From positions 29,453 to 93,452 of the forward strand of contig CAYFQB010000066.1 of NCBI GenBank assembly GCA_964345225.1: DNA of 64,000 nt. Direction: 5' to 3'. A model generated the notes under the pieces. The model ran no database searches. It was not told where the DNA came from and was given only the letters and a program-made list of their open reading frames with translations. Positions 1-7,016 of the stretch are shown in pieces. The stretch's first letter is position 1, and the number at the start of each line of letters is the position of its first letter. The DNA comes from CAYFQB01 sp964345225 (GTDB taxonomy: Bacteria; Nitrospirota; Thermodesulfovibrionia; Thermodesulfovibrionales; UBA6898). The translations under genes were made by a program, and so were the position numbers.

Positions 1-187
1 GAATGCCTACCTTGTCCTCATCACTCATAACTGCTGCTATACCGCCCTGCGCATATTCTGTAGTGCTCTCGGAGGGTTTCCCTTTTGTAACGACCAGTAC
101 ATTGCCGAATGGTGCAAGCTCAATTGCTGCCCTGAGGCCGGCTACTCCGCTCCCGATAATAAGGAAATCGACCATTTCAGTCTTCAT
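1..187 (-). CDS. nadB: L-aspartate oxidase, N-terminal fragment
   Basis: The gene is cut by the left edge of the window; only the first 62 residues are present. It would oxidise L-aspartate to iminoaspartate, the first step of quinolinate and NAD synthesis, with FAD as cofactor. The visible part has the FAD-binding dinucleotide motif GSGVAG at residues 12-17 followed by the family motif TTEYAQGGIAAV at about 42-53, which is typical of NadB rather than of succinate dehydrogenase flavoproteins. The ATG at 187 is the first good start. It is transcribed divergently from ilvC, with about 170 bases between them. Confidence 0.85.
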   Translation of the reverse strand, partial: MKTEMVDFLIIGSGVAGLRAAIELAPFGNVLVVTKGKPSESTTEYAQGGIAAVMSDEDKVGI

Positions 188-359
188 ACTAAAAGCATAC
201 AAATATGGCATAAAGGAAATCAAGCATTATAAATTATGCTGATTTTTGATTTTTCAAAAAGGTTCAAAAATAGAAAAATCCCATCATTTGTAATATAATA
301 AACCCTGTTCTAGTAATACTTTAATAGTTGAAACCAATTAATCTCTCAGGAGGAATGTC

Positions 360-1379
360 ATGGTAAAGATATATTATCAAAAGCATGCAAATCTGAAGAT
401 GCTTAAGAAAAAGAAGATAGCTGTTATCGGATACGGAAGCCAGGGCCATGCCCACGCAAATAATCTCGAAGAAAGCGGCATGAACGTGATAGTTGGTGAG
501 GCTAAAAAGAGTGAGAACTGGAAAAAGGCTGAGAAGACAGGTTTTAAGGTTTTTACCGCATCAGAGGCTGTTAAGGGAGCAGATATAGTTATGATGCTTG
601 TACCTGACGAATACCAGGCTGATATTTACAGGAATGAGATTCAGAATAACATGAAAAAAGGTGTCTGTCTCGGCTTTGCACATGGCTTTAATATCCATTT
701 CGGCCAGATTATACCGCCAGCGGATGCAAATGTATTCATGACAGCCCCTAAAGGGCCGGGACATCTTGTCAGGTCAGAATATCTCAAGGGTAGCGGTGTG
801 CCGTGCCTTATTGCAGTTCACCAGAATCCTTCTAAGAATACAAAGGATATTGCACTTGCTTACGCTTCTGCAATCGGCGGAGGAAGGGCGGGTATTATAG
901 AAACGACTTTCAGGGAGGAGACAGAGACTGACCTGTTTGGTGAACAGGTAGTTTTATGCGGAGGTCTGACATCGCTTATTCTGGCAGGGTTTGAGACACT
1001 TGTTGATGCAGGATACTCTCCTGAGATGGCGTATTTTGAATGCCTGCATGAGGTCAAGCTGATTGTTGACCTGATATACGAGGGCGGCATATCCAATATG
1101 CGTTATTCCATAAGCAATACAGCCCAGTATGGAGATTTGACAAGGGGGTCGAGGATTATCACTGAAGATACCCGAAAAGAGATGAGGAAGATCCTAAAGG
1201 AAGTGCAGGACGGTTCCTTTGCCAGGGAATGGATACTCGAATGCAGGGCAAACAAGCCTGTCTTCAATGCCTTGACAAAGCAGGGTGAAAGACATCAGAT
1301 AGAAGATGTTGGTGCTAAACTCAGGGCAATGATGCCGTGGCTTAAAAAAGGAAAGCTTGTGGATAAATCAAAGGCATAA
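360..1379 (+). CDS. ilvC: Ketol-acid reductoisomerase (class I)
   Basis: This enzyme isomerises and reduces acetolactate or acetohydroxybutyrate to the dihydroxy acids of valine, leucine and isoleucine synthesis, using Mg2+ and a nicotinamide cofactor. The 339 residues match a class I enzyme. GYGSQG at 24-29 binds the dinucleotide, H108 lies in the active-site GFAHGF motif, and D191/E195 and E227/E231 are the expected metal ligands. An AGGAGG ribosome site at 348-353 fixes the ATG at 360. The cofactor loop after beta-2 reads GEAKKSENW (46-54) where most members have GLREGSKSW, so the usual arginine is alanine and an acidic residue precedes it. This could change NADPH/NADH preference (inference). 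psd follows after 47 bases, probably in one operon. Confidence 0.97.
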   Translation: MVKIYYQKHANLKMLKKKKIAVIGYGSQGHAHANNLEESGMNVIVGEAKKSENWKKAEKTGFKVFTASEAVKGADIVMMLVPDEYQADIYRNEIQNNMKKGVCLGFAHGFNIHFGQIIPPADANVFMTAPKGPGHLVRSEYLKGSGVPCLIAVHQNPSKNTKDIALAYASAIGGGRAGIIETTFREETETDLFGEQVVLCGGLTSLILAGFETLVDAGYSPEMAYFECLHEVKLIVDLIYEGGISNMRYSISNTAQYGDLTRGSRIITEDTRKEMRKILKEVQDGSFAREWILECRANKPVFNALTKQGERHQIEDVGAKLRAMMPWLKKGKLVDKSKA

Positions 1380-1426
1380 TCCAATTTGAATTTGGAATTT
1401 GGAAATTGAAATTTTTTAAATAAATT

Positions 1427-2053
1427 ATGTTAAAACTTGCTAGAGAAGGCTATCCTTTTATTGTTGTTTTCGGCCTTGCAACTATAGCTATTGCCTTCTT
1501 GATAGAACTGCCTCTTGCATTGCCTCCATTAATACTGACAATATTTATGATTTATTTTTTCAGGGATCCTGACAGGAAAGTACCAGAGGGAAAAGGGCGG
1601 TTTATATCACCAGCAGATGGCAAGGTGATTCTGATAAAGGAAGTATATGAGACGGAGTATCTCGATGCAGATATGAAGGAAATCAGTATCTTTATGTCAC
1701 CTTTTGATGTTCATGTCAACCGGTCGCCATGTGATGGAAGAGTTAAGATAATTAAACGTACAAAAGGGCGTTTTCTTGCAGCATTTAAAGATGATGCTTC
1801 AATCGAAAATGAGAATATCGCAATGGTACTTGAGACAGAATATGGCGATATACTTGTAAGGCAGGTTGCTGGTTTTGTTGCAAGACGTGCTGTCTGCAGG
1901 AAAGATATAGGCGATATTTTGAGGCGGGGAGAAAGGTACGGGATTATAAAATTCAGTTCAAGGCTTGATGTATATCTGCCAAAGGGTGTGGATATCAAGG
2001 TAAAACTGAACGATAATGTAAAAGCGGGAGAAACAGTAATAGGAGAAATCTAG
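1427..2053 (+). CDS. psd: Phosphatidylserine decarboxylase proenzyme (PSD-A type)
   Basis: The product converts phosphatidylserine to phosphatidylethanolamine at the inner membrane and partners PssA, encoded 2.2 kb downstream. It has 208 residues, the short PSD-A size. Two hydrophobic segments lie at about 10-45, then FFRDPDR, SPADGKV (61-67) and DVHVNR (94-99). The family self-cleaves before a serine that becomes the pyruvoyl cofactor, usually in FGSR. Here the site reads FSSR (176-179), so the residue before the presumed pyruvoyl-forming serine is serine instead of glycine. The start at 1427 has no clear ribosome site and may depend on coupling to ilvC. What follows it is half of a dispersed repeat, then a gene on the other strand. 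Confidence 0.94.
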   Translation: MLKLAREGYPFIVVFGLATIAIAFLIELPLALPPLILTIFMIYFFRDPDRKVPEGKGRFISPADGKVILIKEVYETEYLDADMKEISIFMSPFDVHVNRSPCDGRVKIIKRTKGRFLAAFKDDASIENENIAMVLETEYGDILVRQVAGFVARRAVCRKDIGDILRRGERYGIIKFSSRLDVYLPKGVDIKVKLNDNVKAGETVIGEI

Positions 2054-2135
2054 ATTTTCTTCTAGGGAGCGAAAGGAATATGTCCAACTAATTAATCCAC
2101 CTGCTCTTTTCATACTGAAGAGCATTTTCTATGTG
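2054..2135. repeat. Half copy of the ~155-bp dispersed intergenic repeat
   Basis: This stretch just after the psd stop closely matches the right halves of the elements at 6501-6826 and 39085-39243. Shared words include CTAGGGA, AAAGGAATAT, TCCAACTA, TTAATC and ATACTGAA, in the same order and spacing. The left half is absent here. No coding capacity is seen. Confidence 0.7.
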
Positions 2136-2196
2136 AACAAATATCTCCAGCAGGGAGCCAGGTAATTACCCCTAGATATGATCTAAAAAAAATAAA

Positions 2197-3633
2197 TCAA
2201 ACTGTTGTCAAGACCTTTAATTCACTAAGCCTGCTTGGATGTTTGAGTTTCTTCAGGACTGTAGCCTCTATCTGTCTTACCCTTTCACGAGTAACAGAGA
2301 GATGTTTTCCGACTTCTTCGAGTGTGTGGTCTCTGCTAACCCCTATACCGAATCTCATCCTTATTATTTTTTCCTCTTTACGCGGAAGTGTCTTTAAAAT
2401 TCTGCGTATATTTCTGGTTAACTCATTTTTTTCCATACATGAGCATGGAGAAGAAATGTTCTTATCCCCGATGAAATCCTCTAGCTTTGAATCTTCATCA
2501 CCTACAGGCGTCTGAAGTGATACCGTCTCCTTTACTGCCCTTAATATTTCTTCGACCTTCTTTATAGGAAGCCCTACTTTCCTGGCAATCTCTTTATTGT
2601 TTGGCTCTCTCCCGAGTTTTTGAGTTAGTTCACGGGATACCCTGTTGACCTTGCTGGAGAGTTCCATTATATGTACGGGAACTCTGATAGTCTTTGTCTG
2701 GTCTAATAATGATCTTGTTATTGACTGTCTTATCCACCATGTTGCGTATGTGCTGAACTTAAACCCCTTTTCATATTTAAACCTGTCTACAGCTTTCATA
2801 AGACCGATATTCCCTTCCTGGATAAGGTCCAGAAAAGGGAGACCTTTCCCGAGGTAATTTTTAGCTATATTGACAACCAATCTGAGATTATGGTTTATCA
2901 ATTTGTCTCTGGCATCATTCAAAAGAGCCCTTGCACTGTTGATCCTGTCCCACTTATCCTTAAGATCATCTATTTTAGTCCCGGCTTCTGATTCGACCCG
3001 CTTGTATTTATTTTCAATATGTTTTGAAATAGCCAGAAGCTTAGCTGTTTTGATATTTTTCTTCTTTTTTTCATTTATCAATCTTTTCAAATCCTTTAAC
3101 GAACCATAGCTCGCTAACCTGTTTTCCGATATCTCTACTTCCCTCATAAGGCCCTCAAGAAGCTTCAGGGTCATTAACAATACCTTATCAGATTTTTCCT
3201 CTTCGTCCTCATCGTTCACTTCAAACCCGGCCTGCAGTCTCTTGTATATGGGCATAGAGGTTATTATCCCCTTAATAATCTCATTCCCTTCTTTCAGTCT
3301 CTTTGCAAGCTCTGTTTCTTCGGCTCTTGTCAGGATAGAAATCTTACCAAGTGAACGGAAATATGCCTGAACAAGGTCTTCTGTCTTTTCATATCCCTCT
3401 TTTCTTACTTCCAATAAAGCTTCCTCATTCAGGGCATCAGGATCTTCATTATCTAAATCTACATCTACAGGTTCGAAGCCCATATCCTTTAGAATTTCAG
3501 AACAATCCCGGCACCCATCAGGGTCAAGAGATTCAGGGGAAAGGTCGGTATTCATATCATCATCATCATGATTAAGAATCCCGCACCCCTTGTCGCTATC
3601 AGTTATCTCTTTGAAAATATCACTGTCTCTCAT
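2197..3633 (-). CDS. Sigma-70 family RNA polymerase sigma factor (RpoD-like)
   Basis: This is a group 1/2 sigma factor directing RNA polymerase to -10/-35 promoters. The start is the ATG at 3633, with GGAGG eight bases upstream, giving 478 residues; an upstream TTG at 3678 has no ribosome site. Region 1.1 is reduced to an acidic N-terminus. Region 1.2 follows at about 86-115 and a charged spacer at about 130-225. Region 2 lies at about 242-310, with FSTYATWWIRQSI for promoter melting, then region 3, and region 4 ends with the helix-turn-helix VTRERVRQIE. It stands alone rather than beside dnaG, and its leader carries tandem c-di-GMP aptamers. A second RpoD paralogue or RpoS-like role is therefore as likely as the housekeeping factor (inference). 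Confidence 0.92.
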   Translation of the reverse strand: MRDSDIFKEITDSDKGCGILNHDDDDMNTDLSPESLDPDGCRDCSEILKDMGFEPVDVDLDNEDPDALNEEALLEVRKEGYEKTEDLVQAYFRSLGKISILTRAEETELAKRLKEGNEIIKGIITSMPIYKRLQAGFEVNDEDEEEKSDKVLLMTLKLLEGLMREVEISENRLASYGSLKDLKRLINEKKKKNIKTAKLLAISKHIENKYKRVESEAGTKIDDLKDKWDRINSARALLNDARDKLINHNLRLVVNIAKNYLGKGLPFLDLIQEGNIGLMKAVDRFKYEKGFKFSTYATWWIRQSITRSLLDQTKTIRVPVHIMELSSKVNRVSRELTQKLGREPNNKEIARKVGLPIKKVEEILRAVKETVSLQTPVGDEDSKLEDFIGDKNISSPCSCMEKNELTRNIRRILKTLPRKEEKIIRMRFGIGVSRDHTLEEVGKHLSVTRERVRQIEATVLKKLKHPSRLSELKVLTTV

Positions 3634-3735
3634 TTTTTCCTCCCATTCTTCTAGTGAATGCTTAAAGCGTTCCACCAATGCCTTTCAGATATTTTGTGAA
3701 TCTTGCCGTGCTGGATGCAGTCCATGAGAGGTACT

Positions 3736-3834
3736 GTCTTAGCCCGGCAGCCCCGCTGCCTGTCTCATATGAGTTCAGGTCGGTAGCTTTGCGCCCCATC
3801 CTTCCGGATGGTTTGCCTTTTTCTGGTTACAGAG
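3736..3834 (-). promoter_or_regulatory. c-di-GMP-I (GEMM-I) riboswitch, downstream aptamer
   Basis: Read on the minus strand it has the GEMM-I signature in order: GGCAAACC (3817-3810), a CATCCGGAAGGATG hairpin, GCGCAAAGC (3794-3786), ACCGACCT, and the closing GGCAGCGGGGCTGCC hairpin (3760-3746). The G before GCAAACC is the base associated with c-di-GMP rather than cGAMP selectivity in this class (established for GEMM-I versus GEMM-Ib). It ends about 100 bases before the sigma-factor ATG. No U-tract hairpin follows, so control of translation is possible. Confidence 0.88.
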
Positions 3835-3837
3835 AAC

Positions 3838-3876
3838 AAAAAAAGCCTGTTTCCTTAAAGGGAAACAGGCTTTTTT
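3838..3876 (-). terminator. Intrinsic terminator between the two aptamers
   Basis: On the minus strand GCCTGTTTCC (3870-3861) pairs with GGAAACAGGC (3854-3845) and is followed by seven T. A second GAAACAG at 3910-3904, just after the first aptamer, could pair with the 5' arm instead. This looks like an antiterminator/terminator switch controlled by the upstream aptamer (inference). A run of A before it on the other side would also let it work in the plus direction. Confidence 0.82.
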
Positions 3877-3907
3877 ATCAGATTATCGATTTCTGTAAAA
3901 GCTCTGT

Positions 3908-4002
3908 TTCTTCGGCAACCCGGCTGTCCTTTCATATACTAAAAGGACCCGTTGGTTTTGTGCCCCCTAGTTACCTAGAGTTTACCTTTTCGGAAACTCG
4001 CT
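3908..4002 (-). promoter_or_regulatory. c-di-GMP-I (GEMM-I) riboswitch, upstream aptamer
   Basis: A second, more diverged GEMM-I aptamer on the minus strand: GGTAAAC (3986-3980), a CTAGGTAACTAG hairpin, GCACAAAAC (3963-3955), AACGGGTCC, and a closing GGACAGCCGGGTTGCC (3929-3914). The layout mirrors the downstream aptamer element by element. It differs at GCAAAGC, here CACAAAAC, so binding needs testing. Confidence 0.75.
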
Positions 4003-4042
4003 TTTTATATGCTGTCAAAGAGCATCCTTGGTGATTATTAGC

Positions 4043-4071
4043 AGTTTATAAGCTTTAATAAGAGTTGTCAA
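4043..4071 (-). promoter_or_regulatory. Sigma-70 promoter of the sigma-factor gene
   Basis: On the minus strand TTGACA (4071-4066) is followed after 17 bases by TAAACT (4048-4043). Transcription would start near 4036 and give a leader of about 400 bases containing both aptamers. Confidence 0.65.
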
Positions 4072-4220
4072 GATTTATTTACATGCTGTAGCAGAGCAAT
4101 AAAAAATCTTTTTCAACAGGCAGATAATATCTGGCAGCATAAAGGTATTTATTAAACATATTATTTAACAACTTAATTTTTCAGGAAAATTTCAGTTCAT
4201 TTTTATTATAATTAGAATTA

Positions 4221-4952
4221 ATGAAAAAGGGGATATATATACTTCCTAACAGCCTTACACTGTGCGGCATGTTCTTCGGATTCTATTCGATACTTGCAGC
4301 CTTAAAGGGCAATTATGTTCTTTCTGCCTGGTCTATCTTGATGGCTAATGTCTTTGACGGACTTGACGGCTGGGTTGCAAGGCTTACCCACAGCACAACA
4401 AGGTTTGGCATTGAGCTTGACTCTCTCTCAGACCTGGTGGCATTTGGTGTTGCACCTGCGTTACTTGTTTATAAATGGGCAATAGCCCCTTTCGGCAGGA
4501 TAGGTTCTGTTGTCGCTTTTCTTTTTCTGGCCTGTGGTGCACTAAGGCTTGCAAGGTACAATGTGCAGATGGGTTCAACAGAATCAAAGGCCTTCACAGG
4601 AATGCCGATTCCCGGTGCTGCAGCAGTCATAGCTACTCTTGTGATATTCTATTATGAAATATGGGAAGGACTGCCTGAGAAAAATGTTTTTATTCTGTTG
4701 CTAACAATGTTTCTTGCCCTTCTTATGGTAAGCACACTCAAATTCCATGGTCTAAAGGAGATCGACTTTAGAAAGAGAAAGCCTTTCTGGATACTGGTGG
4801 CTATTGTACTTGTTTTTGCAATTATTGTTATCCATCCGCCTGTTGCCCTTTTTGTCTTTGCAATGATCTACCTTATTGAAGGAATCGTTGAAAATATATA
4901 TATTTATTACAGAAAAAAACAGAAAGTAAGGGCGGTAGAGGTCAAGAGATGA
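4221..4952 (+). CDS. pssA: CDP-diacylglycerol--serine O-phosphatidyltransferase
   Basis: The product makes phosphatidylserine from CDP-diacylglycerol and serine in the inner membrane; Psd then decarboxylates it. The CDP-alcohol phosphotransferase motif is complete: D46, D49, G50, A53, R54, G63, D67 and D71 in the DxxDGxxAR...GxxxDxxxD pattern. It has 243 residues with about six to eight hydrophobic segments, the type II (PssA) size. Its last four bases overlap the ATG of leuA (ATGA), so translation is coupled. In relatives with the ilvC-psd-pssA-leuA order it would follow psd directly; here the sigma-factor gene and its leader lie between. Confidence 0.96.
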   Translation: MKKGIYILPNSLTLCGMFFGFYSILAALKGNYVLSAWSILMANVFDGLDGWVARLTHSTTRFGIELDSLSDLVAFGVAPALLVYKWAIAPFGRIGSVVAFLFLACGALRLARYNVQMGSTESKAFTGMPIPGAAAVIATLVIFYYEIWEGLPEKNVFILLLTMFLALLMVSTLKFHGLKEIDFRKRKPFWILVAIVLVFAIIVIHPPVALFVFAMIYLIEGIVENIYIYYRKKQKVRAVEVKR

Positions 4953-6457
4953 GGAAAGTAAAGATTTTCGATACAACCCTGCGTGACGGAGAGCAGTCAC
5001 CAGGCGCATCCATGAACGTTGATGAAAAGATCCAAGTAGCAAAACAGCTTGAGAAACTCGGGGTTGACATAATAGAGGCGGGGTTTCCTATAGCTTCACA
5101 GGGTGATTTCGATGCAGTAAAAAGTATTGCAGCCGAGATCCAGCAGGCAACTATTGCTGCTCTTGCAAGAACAAAGGATACAGATATTGAAAGGGCAGGC
5201 GCCGCAATCAAGCCGGCTGCACAAAAAAGGATACATACTTTTATTGCAACATCAGATATACACCTCAAACATAAGTTAAGAATGGACAGGGATGAGGTAC
5301 TTGAGACAGCAGTGCGTGCTGTTAAAATGGCGAGAAATTATACTGATGATGTGGAGTTTTCGGCTGAGGATGCTACAAGGTCTGACTGGGATTATCTCTG
5401 CAGGGTGACAGAAGCTGTAATAAAAGCTGGTGCTGCAACCGTAAATATGCCTGACACAGTCGGATATACTGTTCCACAGGAATACAGCGAGATGATAGGA
5501 TATCTTTTCGAAAAGGTTCCGAATATTGATAAAGCCGTGATATCTGTACACTGCCACAATGATCTTGGCCTTGCAGTAGCAAATTCGCTTACTGCAGTTC
5601 TGAAAGGTGCAGGACAGGTGGAGTGTACAATCAACGGTATCGGAGAAAGAGCCGGTAATGCATCGATGGAAGAGATTGTTATGGCTTTGAGGACACGGCC
5701 TAAATTCTTCAATGCCGATACAAACATCGTCACGGAAGAAATATACAGGGCATCGAGACTTGTGTCGAAAATTACAGGTATGGTTGTACAGCCTAACAAG
5801 GCCATAGTTGGTGCCAATGCATTTGCTCACGAAGCAGGCATACATCAGGATGGTTATCTTAAGGAACGCTCAACATATGAAATAATGAAGCCCGAGACCG
5901 TAGGTATTCCTCAGAGTAAGCTTGTGCTAGGGAAGCATTCAGGAAGGCATGCATTTAGAGACAGACTCGAGACCCTTGGATATGAGCTGACAGATCAGGA
6001 ATTGAACAAGGCGTTCGATAGATTCAAGAAGCTTGCAGACCAGAAGAAATACATATTTGACGAGGATATTGAAGCCCTTGTTTCAGAAGAGGTATCGAAA
6101 GTCCCTGAAATATACAGTCTCCTTGACATGTCTACTTCAGGCGGTTTATACCAGAAACCTATGGCAACTGTGAAGCTTAAAGTTATGGACAAAATCTTCG
6201 ACAGGATGGAGCACGGGGACGGCCCTGTTGACGCTACTTACAGGGCTATAGCCTCCATAACAGGAACAAAGAGCAACCTACTGAAGTTCGAGGTTAAGAG
6301 CATTACAGGCGGAACTGACGCACTCGGAGAGGTATCAGTCATAATTGATGAAGGTGGCAAGACAGTAAGAGGCTATGGGGCTGACACCAATATCATTATA
6401 GCTGCTGCAAAGGCTTACCTGAATGCTTTGAATAAACTTGCTGCGAGATATAAATAA
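4949..6457 (+). CDS. leuA: 2-isopropylmalate synthase
   Basis: It condenses acetyl-CoA with 2-oxoisovalerate, the committed step of leucine synthesis. Residues 1-270 form the HMGL-like TIM barrel. R12 and D13 lie in TTLRDGEQ, the metal-binding HCH is at 201-203, and N237 is in GERAGN. The C-terminal LeuA regulatory domain runs from about 390 to 502 and ends in the GYGADTNIIIAAAKAY motif region. The 502-residue length is typical of the bacterial leucine-inhibited form. It overlaps pssA by four bases and shares its transcript. Confidence 0.97.
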   Translation: MRKVKIFDTTLRDGEQSPGASMNVDEKIQVAKQLEKLGVDIIEAGFPIASQGDFDAVKSIAAEIQQATIAALARTKDTDIERAGAAIKPAAQKRIHTFIATSDIHLKHKLRMDRDEVLETAVRAVKMARNYTDDVEFSAEDATRSDWDYLCRVTEAVIKAGAATVNMPDTVGYTVPQEYSEMIGYLFEKVPNIDKAVISVHCHNDLGLAVANSLTAVLKGAGQVECTINGIGERAGNASMEEIVMALRTRPKFFNADTNIVTEEIYRASRLVSKITGMVVQPNKAIVGANAFAHEAGIHQDGYLKERSTYEIMKPETVGIPQSKLVLGKHSGRHAFRDRLETLGYELTDQELNKAFDRFKKLADQKKYIFDEDIEALVSEEVSKVPEIYSLLDMSTSGGLYQKPMATVKLKVMDKIFDRMEHGDGPVDATYRAIASITGTKSNLLKFEVKSITGGTDALGEVSVIIDEGGKTVRGYGADTNIIIAAAKAYLNALNKLAARYK

Positions 6458-6500
6458 TTAAAAACTAATGATCGCAAGATAAATTTGGTTGCTGTTAATT

Positions 6501-6826
6501 GAAAGAATGCGTTTGAAGTAGATATACATGTTCTACAGTTGGGCATGTTTCTTGAGCGGACATAGGGAAATTTTTGGCACCCGTCATGGCGAAATAAGCG
6601 TGTCGAATCGACCGAATTTTTACTGTCTGACCCCGTAAAACGGGGTAACCCGTCTACGGGGGAGTTTTTACCCCATTGAAAGGATGAGTTTCTTTTCGGG
6701 GTAAAAATTCGAGCGAATGAGTCATGAGACGGGTAAAAATTTTTCTCTAGGGATAGAAAGGAATATGACCAACTACTTAATCCGAAAACTCTTTTTATAC
6801 TGAAATGCATTTTTTGAGTTAATCGA
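6501..6826. repeat. Dispersed intergenic repeat, copy split by an insert
   Basis: The left half (6501-6583) has GTTGGGCATGTTTCTTGAGC and CGGACATAGGGAAATTTTTGG in common with 39085-39155. The right half (about 6733-6826) matches 2054-2135 and 39156-39243. Between them lie about 150 bases with nested hairpins built from CCCCGTAAAACGGGG, CCCGTCTACGGG and TTTTTACCCC...GGGGTAAAAA. The insertion is exactly at the centre of the element as seen at 39 kb. Confidence 0.7.
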
Positions 6827-6929
6827 AATCCCAAAGGTTAATCAACGTAGCAGCATCTAATAGCTGGGGACAGGTTTCAGATAAATTTTTGATAAGATTT
6901 TGCACAAAAATTGTTACTGGAAAATCTGT

Positions 6930-6958
6930 TTGGTTTTTCTTAATAATTGTCTTATAAT
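6930..6958 (+). promoter_or_regulatory. Candidate promoter of the Lon-like gene
   Basis: A perfect TATAAT at 6953-6958 lies 17 bases after TTGGTT (6930-6935). The -35 box is weak. Confidence 0.4.
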
Positions 6959-7016
6959 TGTCTTATCTCATACCTTATTATCATTTTGCATTAATTAATA
7001 TTAAATGGAGGTTAAA

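Larger units (their letters stand above)
6458..7016. other. Gene-free region holding a split dispersed repeat
   Basis: About 560 bases without a supported gene. It holds a dispersed repeat whose halves are split by about 150 bases of small CCCCGT hairpins, and then an AT-rich promoter stretch before the Lon-like gene. A GGGGACAGGTTT word at about 6865 resembles sequences often seen beside REP-type transposase genes, but no such gene is present. Confidence 0.6.

Noticed and set aside
3678..4034. Plus-strand ORF of 118 codons opposite the sigma-factor leader
   Set aside because: It lies wholly over the two riboswitch aptamers and the terminator on the other strand, and the translation has no coding character.
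4184..4212. Promoter for pssA with TATAAT at 4207
   Set aside because: The -10 is good but no -35-like box is at 16-18 bases, and the start would be nearly leaderless; evidence is too weak to list.
5276..5845. Minus-strand ORF of 189 codons inside leuA
   Set aside because: It is a shadow of the well-conserved leuA frame; its product is rich in His, Cys and Arg and matches no family.
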